Assembly (NCBI RefSeq): GCF_014200575.1
Contig: NZ_JACHBZ010000002.1
Coordinates: 310,001-374,000 of the forward strand
Source: Mucilaginibacter saanensis
GTDB lineage: Bacteria; Bacteroidota; Bacteroidia; Sphingobacteriales; Sphingobacteriaceae
Length of the DNA: 64,000 nucleotides
Direction: 5' to 3'
How positions within the stretch are numbered: position 1 is the stretch's first letter; the number at the start of each line of letters is the position of its first letter. Under the pieces are notes generated by a model, which saw only the letters and a program-made list of their open reading frames with translations, searched no databases and was not told the origin of the DNA. Position numbers and translations under genes: made by a program. Shown piece after piece: positions 17,861 through 26,514 of this stretch.

Positions 17861-17898
17861 AACAAAAAGGAGAAGGTGCTGTCCTTCTCCTTTTTGTT
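17861..17898 (+). terminator. Rho-independent terminator after the first SusCD pair
   Basis: A 16-bp perfect stem (17861-17876 with 17883-17898), including A5 and T5 runs at its base, with a 6-nt loop, begins 10 nt after the susD stop. It is symmetric and could also terminate minus-strand transcripts such as the small ORF at 17933. Confidence 0.85.
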
Positions 17899-17932
17899 TA
17901 CTGTACCTTAATTATCATAAGGGGTATCTTTT

Positions 17933-18037
17933 TTAATTCTGACTGTTTCTTCCTTTAAAATCATCTATTCCTTCCCATACCTTTGCCAGGTGTTTGCCGG
18001 ATTTTAACAGCGTTTTTGTATTGATTTGATTTTTCAT
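17933..18037 (-). CDS. Possible small 34-residue protein
   Basis: An ATG-started minus-strand frame encodes a basic peptide (TKTLLKSGKHLAKVWEGIDD, then a short hydrophilic tail). The composition is protein-like, not the junk of random AT-rich frames, and it fills the otherwise empty 17899-18354 gap. No family is recognised and no clear ribosome-binding site is seen, as is common in Bacteroidota. Without conservation data it remains a candidate. Confidence 0.35.
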   Translation of the reverse strand: MKNQINTKTLLKSGKHLAKVWEGIDDFKGRNSQN

Positions 18038-18270
18038 GTTATTGTATTTTATTTACTTCATTTGATAATACAAAGATCATTAAGTGTCTGAATTGAAAAT
18101 TAGCCGTATCAGCTTTCCTTGTAGCCAAAACCCGGTTTTACAAACTTGCTTTCTGATCCTCCTGATAATGCAGACGAATCAAAACCGGAAACATTTTAAA
18201 ATATTTTATTTTTTGTTACTGGTGATGTAAACCTGTTTAACTCATCATGAATTAAATTATTTTCTGGTAA

Positions 18271-18303
18271 AATACTAAAAATATTAGTATTTTATTATAT
18301 TTG
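18271..18303 (+). promoter_or_regulatory. Promoter and overlapping dyad upstream of the HD protein
   Basis: TATATTTG at 18296-18303 matches the Bacteroidota -7 consensus TAnnTTTG exactly. An 8-bp perfect inverted repeat (18271-18278 with 18284-18291) lies just upstream, where a repressor could block the polymerase. A start site near 18310 would fit the ATG at 18355 better than that at 18316. Confidence 0.45.
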
Positions 18304-18354
18304 TAATGGGGTTTAATGCTGGATATTATTCAGCATGATTTACAAATAAACGGG

Positions 18355-19209
18355 ATGAAAATTGAGGATAAACTATACGGGAGTTTTAAAGTAGAGCCGG
18401 TTTTAGCGGAGCTGATTCGTTCTGTCCCTATGCAACGGCTGAAACATGTTCACCAGGGAGGTGCAATATTTTTGGTTGATCCCACAATAAATCATACCCG
18501 TTATGCGCATTCGCTGGGCGTATTATTCCTGGTTAAATATTTAGGCGGTAACCTGGAAGAGCAGATTGCGGCTTTATTGCATGACGTATCCCATACCGCT
18601 TTTTCGCATGTGGCGGACTATATTTTTAACTACACAGATGAAGATTATCACGAAAGTATTTATGAAGAAGTGATCATGGATTCTGAGATTCCTGCCATTC
18701 TGCACAAACACGGCCTTGATGTGAATATTTTATTTGAGCAGGATTATGCCATTTTAGAGCAACCCTTGCCGCAGCTTTGTGCAGACAGGGTTGACTATAT
18801 TTTAAGGGATCTTTACCAGGCAGGTATGATCGTTTTGAGTGATGTAAGTGACTTTTTAGTAGAATTAACGCTGCAGGATGGTAAAATGGTTGTTAAATCT
18901 GAAGCCGCGGGGCAATGGATCAGGGATCAGTTTAAATGTTTAAACGAGTCTTATTTCAAAAAGCCGGAGCATGTTTATGCCAATACTATGCTGGCAGAAC
19001 TGTTGAAACAAGGTTTAGCTAACGGACTTATTCAAAAAGATGACATGTTGAAGGATGATTTCCAGGTGCTGAATAAACTGGCAAAAGAAAGGGCCGGTTA
19101 TCTGAAAATTAATGAAATAAAACAGCTTACCCATTTTAAATATTTTTCCAGTAAAGGCGCAGCAGAACGGTTTAAAAGGCGTGAATTACATCCCGCCATT
19201 ATGAGCTGA
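18355..19209 (+). CDS. HD-domain phosphohydrolase
   Basis: This is a metal-dependent HD-superfamily phosphohydrolase of the dGTPase/SAMHD1-like branch. Metal ligands appear in HTRYAHSLG (H), IAALLHDVSHTAFSH (the HD pair) and CADRVDYILRD (the distal D). The N-terminal LIRSVPMQRLKHVHQGG is typical of the family. I favour the ATG at 18355 (MKIEDKLYG), which leaves a plausible leader after the promoter; the ATG at 18316 adds 13 residues. The protein is soluble and cytoplasmic. The substrate, probably a nucleotide, is not determined. A shared terminator separates it from the convergent glycoside hydrolase. Confidence 0.85.
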   Translation: MKIEDKLYGSFKVEPVLAELIRSVPMQRLKHVHQGGAIFLVDPTINHTRYAHSLGVLFLVKYLGGNLEEQIAALLHDVSHTAFSHVADYIFNYTDEDYHESIYEEVIMDSEIPAILHKHGLDVNILFEQDYAILEQPLPQLCADRVDYILRDLYQAGMIVLSDVSDFLVELTLQDGKMVVKSEAAGQWIRDQFKCLNESYFKKPEHVYANTMLAELLKQGLANGLIQKDDMLKDDFQVLNKLAKERAGYLKINEIKQLTHFKYFSSKGAAERFKRRELHPAIMS

Positions 19210-19253
19210 ATAAATCCATAGTTGTAATATAAAAGTCCTCAATTTCGGAATAA

Positions 19254-19298
19254 AACAAATAAGCCAGACAAGGTTTTACCTTGTCTGGCTTATTTGTT
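19254..19298. terminator. Bidirectional terminator between convergent genes
   Basis: A 21-bp perfect stem (19254-19274 with 19278-19298) and a 3-nt loop lie between the HD gene (+) and the GH127 gene (-). With GC-rich core and A/T-rich flanks it can serve both directions. Confidence 0.85.
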
Positions 19299-19318
19299 CT
19301 CAGCGTGTTTTAATGCTG

Positions 19319-21724
19319 TTATTTAACAGCCCATTCATGTATGCCGGTTGAATTATCTACCGGTAACTGAATTTCCATCCTTAAGGCGGTGGTGTTAACC
19401 GGTTCAAAACTTACGGTATTAAAGTTGTCTTTACTAATAGCATAAGGGGTAGTATTTTTTACGGGTACCCATTGCCCGTCTTTTTTATAAAGTATTTTGT
19501 ACGAAACAGGTATACGGCAGCCGCCCCATGGGCCATCATCAAACCAATATACCTTTGATTCGCTAACGGTATGTGCAGTATCAAAATCATATTGAACATA
19601 CTCGTTGGTGTTTTTGGCAGGCCACCAGTGCAGGTAAGGGTAATTGGTATCCTTTGAATCGGCCGGTTCATACTGATCTTTTATTGCTGAGTACATCCGC
19701 ACGTTTCTTAATGACGATGAAACCTTGCTTTTGCTTGCAATAGTTGGCGCCGGTTTTGGCTTTGCGGCAGATGCCTCGTAAGGTATCCATACGGTCATTT
19801 CGCTTGGTCCGCGGTTAGCCCATGCATAATAGGGGATGGCCTTTACCTGCTGGTCTGTTTCTATCAGGCTATCGCTGTTTAGCTGCCTCTTGGCACTTTT
19901 ACCTTCGGCGCTTATCACATCAACACCATTTAACAAATCTGCATGGTAGTTAGCATTGGCAATAGCATTTTTATCAATCAGGATATTTTGTACCAGGCTG
20001 TCTTTATTGTCCGGCCCTTCCAGGCAGTAAACAATAGGGCCGCGTTCAAATGCAAAACGATCCTTGTCGTCCTTAACTTTTTGGTTAGCCAATACCTTTT
20101 CTGTTTCCATTGGCAATAACAGTGAAACTTTGTCGCCTTTTTTCCAGCTGCGTTTTAACACGGCATAACCTTTTTCTGTTACAAAGGAGGTTACCTTATC
20201 ATTTATTGATAATACCACCGGTAAAGGGCTTTTATCCATAAAAGTATATAAGTCGCCGGGCACTGGTTGTTGCTTCGCCCAGCCTGGTATGCGTATTCGC
20301 AAAGTAAACTCGGTGCTTTTTTCAGGATTAACAGTTATATCAACCTTGCCTTTCCATGGATAGTCTGTTGTTTGTACAATATTTACATTACCCGAGGTAA
20401 GCTTGATATTGCTGGAGTTGCTCATGAACAGGTTAATGTACAGGTCGTTTTTATTTTTGGCATATACATAACCCGGTAACGAAGGCAGGAAACGGGTCAT
20501 GTTGCTTATACAGCATGCGCAACTGATCCATGCACTGCGCTGGTGCTGAAACATAGAGGCCAGCGGATTGGGATAAAAGAAACGATCTCCACTTAAAGAA
20601 ACACCCGAAAGAAGGCCGTTGTATAACGTTCTTTCCAAAACATCAATATATTTTGAATCGCCATGTAATAAAAACATTCGGTTATTCCAGTATACATTGC
20701 CAATTGCCGCGCAGGTTTCTGCATAAGCCGACATATTGGGCAGCTGATAAGCATCTCCAAATGCTTCACCGGCACCGGTTGCACCTATGCCGCCGGTTAT
20801 GTATAGTTTTTTGTTAACTACATCGCCCCATATATCATCAATAGCAGCTAAGTATTTGGTATCGCCGGTTAAAGCTGCAATATCCGCCATACCGGTGTAC
20901 ATGTAGGCTGCCCTTACCGCGTGTCCTTCGGCTTCATGCTGATCAATAACTTTTTTATCAGCCTGGTTATACGGGTCGCCTTTTGGTCCGCGTACATCTA
21001 AAAAGAATTTCGCAAGGTCAAGGTATTGTTTGTTGCCGGTAACCCGGTACATTTTTGATAAACCTATTTCCACTATCTGGTGGCCCGGATATTCTTCCAG
21101 TTTACCGGGGCCGAAAGTTTTAACCAGTAGATTGGCATTTTTTATGGCAATGTTAAGTAGTGTACGTTTGCCTGTGGCCTGGTAATGGGCAACGGCGGCT
21201 TCATACAAATGCCCGCAATCATACAGCTCATGACTCAGGTCTTCTTCCTTTTCCCAACGTTTGGAGCCTATCCATTCATGCGGTTTTTTGGCATGTACCG
21301 TACGGAAGGTGTATAAATAACCATCAGGTTCCTGTGCAGCACCAATAATGCCGATAAGCGTATCAATATACATATCAAGCTTAGGGTTCTTTTTGTTTTG
21401 CATGGAGTATGATGCCCCCTCAATGGCTTTATACACATCGGTGTCGTCAAATGGAAATTCACTCAGTTTATCGCCATCAAGTTGTTTTCCCGCACGCAGA
21501 AAGTTGTCCATGCGGCCATTTTTCTTGCATTGGGCCAATACATAGGGAATGGTCACATTGGCATTAACCTCCATTTTGGGTTGCCAGAAATTGTCGTTCA
21601 CATGCACGTTGGTAAACGCAACAGGTTGTATGGGATAGTCTTTTTGCTGAGCAAATACCTTACCCGTGATGCCTATTACAGACAGTGACAGGATGCAGGC
21701 TGCTTTCCGTTTATTTATCATCAT
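19319..21724 (-). CDS. GH127-type beta-L-arabinofuranosidase with C-terminal carbohydrate-binding domain
   Basis: GH127 (former DUF1680) enzymes remove beta-L-arabinofuranose; the founding member HypBA1 of Bifidobacterium longum acts on hydroxyproline-linked arabinosides. The catalytic set is visible: E-x-C in YAETCAAIGN near residue 336 and the Cys pair in ISCACCISN near residue 405, matching the zinc-thiolate site in which one Cys is the nucleophile. A signal peptide ends at VFAQ. The (alpha/alpha)6 barrel is followed by beta-sandwich domains, and the last 140 residues (VRMYSAIKDQYEP, VYWFDDGPWGGCRIP) resemble an F5/8-type C domain. It follows the next hydrolase by 20 nt in one operon, probably periplasmic. 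The family call is strong; the exact linkage is inferred. Confidence 0.88.
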   Translation of the reverse strand: MMINKRKAACILSLSVIGITGKVFAQQKDYPIQPVAFTNVHVNDNFWQPKMEVNANVTIPYVLAQCKKNGRMDNFLRAGKQLDGDKLSEFPFDDTDVYKAIEGASYSMQNKKNPKLDMYIDTLIGIIGAAQEPDGYLYTFRTVHAKKPHEWIGSKRWEKEEDLSHELYDCGHLYEAAVAHYQATGKRTLLNIAIKNANLLVKTFGPGKLEEYPGHQIVEIGLSKMYRVTGNKQYLDLAKFFLDVRGPKGDPYNQADKKVIDQHEAEGHAVRAAYMYTGMADIAALTGDTKYLAAIDDIWGDVVNKKLYITGGIGATGAGEAFGDAYQLPNMSAYAETCAAIGNVYWNNRMFLLHGDSKYIDVLERTLYNGLLSGVSLSGDRFFYPNPLASMFQHQRSAWISCACCISNMTRFLPSLPGYVYAKNKNDLYINLFMSNSSNIKLTSGNVNIVQTTDYPWKGKVDITVNPEKSTEFTLRIRIPGWAKQQPVPGDLYTFMDKSPLPVVLSINDKVTSFVTEKGYAVLKRSWKKGDKVSLLLPMETEKVLANQKVKDDKDRFAFERGPIVYCLEGPDNKDSLVQNILIDKNAIANANYHADLLNGVDVISAEGKSAKRQLNSDSLIETDQQVKAIPYYAWANRGPSEMTVWIPYEASAAKPKPAPTIASKSKVSSSLRNVRMYSAIKDQYEPADSKDTNYPYLHWWPAKNTNEYVQYDFDTAHTVSESKVYWFDDGPWGGCRIPVSYKILYKKDGQWVPVKNTTPYAISKDNFNTVSFEPVNTTALRMEIQLPVDNSTGIHEWAVK

Positions 21725-21744
21725 GATTTTATTTACTTGGTAAT

Positions 21745-24138
21745 TTAATTTTTAACCATGCGGCTGCCATAAACCGGGCCTGCACTGTTATCTTTTTTGG
21801 GTAATAATTTAATGGTTACTTTTTGTTTTCCTTTAGTAAGTTCAATAGGGATAATATAGCTGATGTCGTAAAAACGGCTTTCCTTATATTGGTTTAAATC
21901 CTCGGTTGATAGTTTTATACCATCAACCAGTATATCAAAGGTACGGCCCCGGTTATCCATTCCCCAATAGGTATTTATCAGGGTGTTTTGTGCGTTGGCG
22001 TCAACCTTCATATCATATAAAAGGTAACCTCCGTTTTCTGTAGAGCGCCATTTCTTTTGATGATCTTCGCCGGTAATGGCATTTTCGCCGCTGAAATTAT
22101 GGTCGCGTTCGGGTTGCATTTCGCCTATGCGTAAAATATCGGTGGTACGGGCTTCTAATTCCTGTTGCTTTTTCTTTTGCTCGTCATAGGATTTTTGCTG
22201 TACAGCCCATGATTCTGGTGTAAATACATCCCAGTAAACAGAATAATATTCATTTTTGGTTTGATTAAAAGGAATCAGCTTAACCTCCTCCGGGCGCGAA
22301 ATATTTACCGTACGGAAGCTTAATTGCTTTTGATCAACCATCTGCAGCCACTTGTCAGGATCGGTTTCACTGGTAACAAAAACAGGTACACCTTTAAGCG
22401 GATCAGGTTCTGTAGTGCCTAAAATGCCGGCCAGCAATACCGGGCCATAAAAAATGGCACGCCTGTTGGCATTGTCGGGCATGGCCTCGGTGTAAATATT
22501 TTCTGGTGCGGTGAGTTCAATTTTGTCGTTATTTTTCCATTTGCGGTTTATAACAAAATATCCCTGGCCATCGGTAGTTAGCTGCTGTGGCGTTCCATTA
22601 ATACTAACCACCGCATTATTAGCCCATTTGGGTTTGCGAATGCGAATGGCAAGCGTGGTAGGTTTTAAAGTGGTTATGGTAAGGTTAATATGGTCACTTG
22701 CCGGTAAATTACTTTCCTGCTTTACAGAAATTCCTTTTTCGGTCCAGTTTAGTACCGACGGGATAAACAGGTTAACATACAAACTACCATCGGCACCCCT
22801 GAAATAAATGCTTTCATTATACTTCACATGGTTTTCCATACCCGAGCCAACGCAGCAGGTAAAGGTGTCAAAAGGGCTGCTGTAATCTTTTTTACCGCCC
22901 ATGCGTAAAGGCACAAAATAACACATCATTCCGTTTTCGTGATTTTGCGAAGCCAGAATATGGTTATATAGGGCTTTTTCATAATAATCCATCAAAGTTG
23001 CCGATGGCTCAACTGCAAATAAATGCCTGGTTAGCTTAAGCATGTTATAAGTGTTGCAAGTTTCAGTAGTGTTTTCCGTAAGCTTATCGTTTAGTTTGCC
23101 CGGCTCACTCAAATACTCGTAATTGCTATTGCCTCCGGTAGCATAGGAGTGGTTGCTGATAATTGTTTCCCAGAAAAAATCGGCAATTGCCTTGTCTTTT
23201 TTATCACCTGTAAGTTCATACCGTCGTGCGCTGGCAATAACTTTGGGTATTTGCGTATTAGAATGTTTGCCGGGTAGTATATCCTGCTGTTGCGCAAGCG
23301 GATCTAATATCCGTTTGTCATAAAACTTGTAGGATAGTTCAAGGTATTTCTTATCGCCGTTTATGGCATATAAATTAACAAGGGTTTCTGCCATACCGCC
23401 GTATTCGCATAATAGCATTTGCTGCATTTTATCATTATTCAGGTTTTTTATAGTTTCCCCGGTCCAATCGGCCATGCCTTTGCATATTTTGAGCGCCTGG
23501 GTATTGTTGCTATATAAATAGGCATCTAAAAGGCCGGCCATAACCTTATGCACGGTATACCAGGGCGACCAGCCACCATTTAAATCAAACCCCCTTGATC
23601 TGATATCTCCTTTTGCTACTTCGGCCCAAACCGTATCTTCTTTAGGGATGGCACCAACATAACCTGTTTTACGGGCTACCTGGCACTCGTTAAGTTCCTT
23701 AACTATATAATTAATGCGTTTTAAAAATTCAGGATCGCGTGTGGAGGCATAGTGCATGGATATTGCCGAAAGGTAATGCCCAAGCGTGTGACCAGCCAAG
23801 CCTGATGATTCCCAACCCTCGTACATTTTACCCTTGGGTTTTAACCCGGAGTGGGAACGAAAGCCCGATAATAAACGGTCTGGTTCAATTGATAACAGAT
23901 AAGCTGCGTCAACCTGCATAGCTTGTTTAAAGGGGCTTTCCAGCAGCTTCACATTTTTCAGGTCAAAGGTGTAGGCTTTGATCTCGGTTTGGTTCTTTAC
24001 TTTCATCCGTGTATCATTCCATTCTGGTACATAGGATTGCGCTTGCGCCATTTCGGTTGTTATTAAACCTGCAATAACACACATATTTAACTTAAACCAT
24101 TTGTTTACTAACATAAATATTGGGGTTTGTTTAACCAT
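21745..24138 (-). CDS. GH146/GH127-like beta-L-arabinofuranosidase
   Basis: A second DUF1680-superfamily enzyme, clearly of a different branch from its neighbour. It starts with the motifs LESPFKQAMQVDAAYLL, EPDRLLSGFRSHSGL and GWESSGLAGHTLGHYLSA, typical of the GH146-type subgroup characterised in Bacteroides thetaiotaomicron. The active-site elements are E-x-C in TETCNTYNML near residue 361 and the Cys pair in FTCCVGSGMENH near residue 427. The C-terminus (WRSTENGGYLLYDMKVDAN, LPKKDNSAGPVYG) is a beta-sandwich domain. A signal peptide ends near AQA. It is first in the minus-strand operon and diverges from the hydroxyproline-type operon. Its likely role is release of L-arabinose from beta-linked arabinosides. 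Confidence 0.87.
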   Translation of the reverse strand: MVKQTPIFMLVNKWFKLNMCVIAGLITTEMAQAQSYVPEWNDTRMKVKNQTEIKAYTFDLKNVKLLESPFKQAMQVDAAYLLSIEPDRLLSGFRSHSGLKPKGKMYEGWESSGLAGHTLGHYLSAISMHYASTRDPEFLKRINYIVKELNECQVARKTGYVGAIPKEDTVWAEVAKGDIRSRGFDLNGGWSPWYTVHKVMAGLLDAYLYSNNTQALKICKGMADWTGETIKNLNNDKMQQMLLCEYGGMAETLVNLYAINGDKKYLELSYKFYDKRILDPLAQQQDILPGKHSNTQIPKVIASARRYELTGDKKDKAIADFFWETIISNHSYATGGNSNYEYLSEPGKLNDKLTENTTETCNTYNMLKLTRHLFAVEPSATLMDYYEKALYNHILASQNHENGMMCYFVPLRMGGKKDYSSPFDTFTCCVGSGMENHVKYNESIYFRGADGSLYVNLFIPSVLNWTEKGISVKQESNLPASDHINLTITTLKPTTLAIRIRKPKWANNAVVSINGTPQQLTTDGQGYFVINRKWKNNDKIELTAPENIYTEAMPDNANRRAIFYGPVLLAGILGTTEPDPLKGVPVFVTSETDPDKWLQMVDQKQLSFRTVNISRPEEVKLIPFNQTKNEYYSVYWDVFTPESWAVQQKSYDEQKKKQQELEARTTDILRIGEMQPERDHNFSGENAITGEDHQKKWRSTENGGYLLYDMKVDANAQNTLINTYWGMDNRGRTFDILVDGIKLSTEDLNQYKESRFYDISYIIPIELTKGKQKVTIKLLPKKDNSAGPVYGSRMVKN

Positions 24139-24489
24139 AAAATCAGTTTATAAAATTACGCTGGTGTTATGGTTATTTATTGATCATAATTTGCAGGTGT
24201 TAACCGGATTTTAACTGGTTTTCATTTGATTAACTTTTAAAGTAATACTATATTAATAGCTTGCAATCAATTAAAGACAGCAGGTTTTGTAATTGATGTA
24301 AATACACTATATAATAAATAGATACGTATTATATCAAAATGATAACCCTAAACATCGCATTATTATATCCTATAAAGTATATTACTTGCTTGCTTTACTT
24401 TTATTGTTAAAATATGGTTAGTGTATGCTAATTTGTTGGCCTTTTACTGTTTAATGCAGTGCTATTTTTGTAGAAAAAAAATATTAAAA
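24139..24489. other. Divergent intergenic region between arabinosidase and hydroxyproline-type operons
   Basis: This AT-rich 350-nt region carries both promoters. On the plus strand TATTTTTG (24463-24470) is seen; on the minus strand I see no exact match. No gene is apparent. An 8-bp ATACGTAT palindrome near 24330 may be a binding site. The shared region suggests co-regulation. Confidence 0.5.
24463..24470 (+). promoter_or_regulatory. -7 promoter element of the hydroxyproline-type operon
   Basis: TATTTTTG fits TAnnTTTG and lies 20 nt upstream of the ATG at 24490. It argues for that start over the GTG at 24421, which lies upstream of the promoter. Confidence 0.5.
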
Positions 24490-25428
24490 ATGATAAATTT
24501 TGATTGGAAAGGCGTACTACCGGCAGTAACTACCAAGTTTACTGATAATGATGAATTAGACTTTGACTCATTTGATATAAATTTAAATGCCCAGCTTGAT
24601 GCCGGTGTTGACGGATTTATATTAGGAGGATCTTTAGGCGAAGCAAGTGTATTGAGCGATGCTGAAAAATTTGAGCTGCTTGCGCATACTGTTGCTTTTG
24701 TTGATCAGAAAGTTCCCGTGATACTTAACATAGCCGAGCAAACAACTAAAGCGGCTGTTTTATACGCGCAAAAAGCGCTTGACAATGGGGCCGATGGCCT
24801 AATGCTATTGCCCCCAATGCGGTATAACAGCGAAGAGCGCGAAACCCTGGCTTATATTGGCGCTGTTGCCAAAAGCACGCCGCTGCCCATTATGATATAT
24901 AATAATCCTATTGATTATAAAGTTGAAGTAACTTTAAATATGTTTGAACAGCTGGCTGCTTATGATAATATTAAGGCGGTAAAAGAATCTACCCGCGATG
25001 TTTCAAATATTACCAGGATGTTTAACCGTTTTGGTGATAGATTTAAGATATTTACAGGAGTAGACCCATTGGCTATGGAAAGTTTAGTAATGGGTGCCGA
25101 TGGCTGGGTAGCTGGTTTAGTAGATGCTTTCCCGCGAGAAACTGTTGCTATTTACCGTTTAATTAAGGCCAAAAGATATGATGAGGCCCTGGCTATTTAC
25201 CGTTGGTTTTTACCTGTACTGGAGTTAGACATTCACCCTAAATTGGTACAATATATTAAACTTGCCGAAGTAGCCACAGGCATAGGTACTGAAAATGTAC
25301 GTGCCCCGCGCTTGCCATTAATAGGCGAAGAGCGTATAAAAGTGCAAAAGATCATTAATGATGCACTTGCGGTACGCCCGGTATTGCCTGCCGGTAGCTG
25401 GGGAAATGTGAATAAGGTTGCGATTTAA
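24490..25428 (+). CDS. DHDPS/NAL-family lyase, probable 1-pyrroline-4-hydroxy-2-carboxylate deaminase
   Basis: The 312-residue TIM-barrel enzyme belongs to the dihydrodipicolinate synthase/N-acetylneuraminate lyase family. The Schiff-base lysine is Lys165 in KAVKEST and the catalytic tyrosine is Tyr137 in IMIYNNP; the phosphate-loop position reads GGSLGE instead of the usual GTTGE. True lysine biosynthesis is unlikely because the next genes are an epimerase and an FAD oxidase. In hydroxyproline catabolism a member of this family deaminates 1-pyrroline-4-hydroxy-2-carboxylate to 2-oxoglutarate semialdehyde. The start at ATG 24490 is supported by the promoter position. It is the first gene of a three-gene operon. 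The specific reaction is inferred from context. Confidence 0.75.
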   Translation: MINFDWKGVLPAVTTKFTDNDELDFDSFDINLNAQLDAGVDGFILGGSLGEASVLSDAEKFELLAHTVAFVDQKVPVILNIAEQTTKAAVLYAQKALDNGADGLMLLPPMRYNSEERETLAYIGAVAKSTPLPIMIYNNPIDYKVEVTLNMFEQLAAYDNIKAVKESTRDVSNITRMFNRFGDRFKIFTGVDPLAMESLVMGADGWVAGLVDAFPRETVAIYRLIKAKRYDEALAIYRWFLPVLELDIHPKLVQYIKLAEVATGIGTENVRAPRLPLIGEERIKVQKIINDALAVRPVLPAGSWGNVNKVAI

Positions 25429-25431
25429 TAT

Positions 25432-26433
25432 ATGAGTAATAAAACTTTTTTTTGTATAGATGCGCATACTTGCGGCAATCCCGTGAGATTGGTTGCCGGT
25501 GGTGGGCCAACGCTAAAAGGCGATAATATGAGCCAAAAGCGCCAGCACTTTTTAAAAGAGTATGACTGGATCAGGACAGGGCTAATGTTTGAGCCCAGGG
25601 GGCATGATATGATGTCGGGCAGTATATTGTACCCACCTCATGATCCCGCAAATGATGTAGCGGTTCTGTTTATTGAAACCAGCGGATGCTTGCCCATGTG
25701 CGGACATGGCACCATTGGTACCATTACCATTGCCATTGAAGAAGGTTTGATACAACCCAAAGTGCCTGGTATAGTAAGGATGGAGGCACCTGCCGGCCTG
25801 GTTTTAATTGAATATAAGCAGGAAGGTAAAAAAGTTATATCTGTAAAATTGAGGAATGTGGCTGCATATCTCGCGGCAACAAATTTACAGGTTGAGTGCC
25901 CCGACCTTGGTATGCTTACTATTGATGTATCCTACGGTGGGAATTATTACGCTATAGTTGACCCTCAACCCAATTTTCAGGGTATTGAAAATTATACAGC
26001 CGGGCAGCTTATCGCCTGGAGCCAGGTATTACGCAAACGTATTAACGAGAAGTATCAATTTGTTCATCCTCAGGATCCAACTATTAACACTTGTACCCAT
26101 ATCCTTTGGGCTGGCGCTACCTTATCTGAAGATGCTACAGCCCGGAATGCCGTATTTTATGGCGACAAAGCAATTGACCGGTCACCTTGTGGTACTGGTA
26201 CGTCGGCCCGTATGGCACAGTGGCACGCCAAAGGAAAACTCCAGGTGGGTGAGCCATTTATACATGAAAGCATCATCGGCAGCAAATTTACCGGCAGGGT
26301 AGAAGAGGTTGTTAAAATTAATGATTTTGACGCTATTATTCCGAGTGTTGAAGGGTGGGCAAAGGTTTATGGTTACAACACCATAAAAATTGATGACGAT
26401 GATCCGTATGCGCATGGTTTTCAGGTGATATAA
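25432..26433 (+). CDS. Proline racemase family, probable 4-hydroxyproline 2-epimerase
   Basis: The 333-residue enzyme interconverts trans-4-hydroxy-L-proline and cis-4-hydroxy-D-proline (or is a proline racemase). Both catalytic cysteines are present: Cys90 in LPMCGHGTIG and Cys253 in RSPCGTGTSARMA. A Thr in the second position would mean a dehydratase, so this should be a true epimerase or racemase. The MCGHGTIG form is, to my knowledge, typical of hydroxyproline epimerases. It starts 4 nt after the lyase stop and is followed by an FAD oxidase. It is cytoplasmic. The family call is near certain; substrate specificity is inferred. Confidence 0.85.
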   Translation: MSNKTFFCIDAHTCGNPVRLVAGGGPTLKGDNMSQKRQHFLKEYDWIRTGLMFEPRGHDMMSGSILYPPHDPANDVAVLFIETSGCLPMCGHGTIGTITIAIEEGLIQPKVPGIVRMEAPAGLVLIEYKQEGKKVISVKLRNVAAYLAATNLQVECPDLGMLTIDVSYGGNYYAIVDPQPNFQGIENYTAGQLIAWSQVLRKRINEKYQFVHPQDPTINTCTHILWAGATLSEDATARNAVFYGDKAIDRSPCGTGTSARMAQWHAKGKLQVGEPFIHESIIGSKFTGRVEEVVKINDFDAIIPSVEGWAKVYGYNTIKIDDDDPYAHGFQVI

Positions 26434-26514
26434 TAAACCTGATCACCAGGTTTTAATAAATTCTATTCATATTCAAGCCTTAAGCTTTGCGCTTTCGGCT
26501 TTAAGTTAAAAAAA

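Noticed and set aside
24421..24489. Upstream GTG start for the DHDPS-family gene
   Set aside because: The added residues are atypical and the -7 promoter element at 24463 lies inside them.
24490..25428. Lysine-biosynthetic dihydrodipicolinate synthase (dapA)
   Set aside because: The family is right, but the operon partners are an epimerase and a D-amino-acid oxidase and the N-terminal loop differs, so a catabolic role is more likely.
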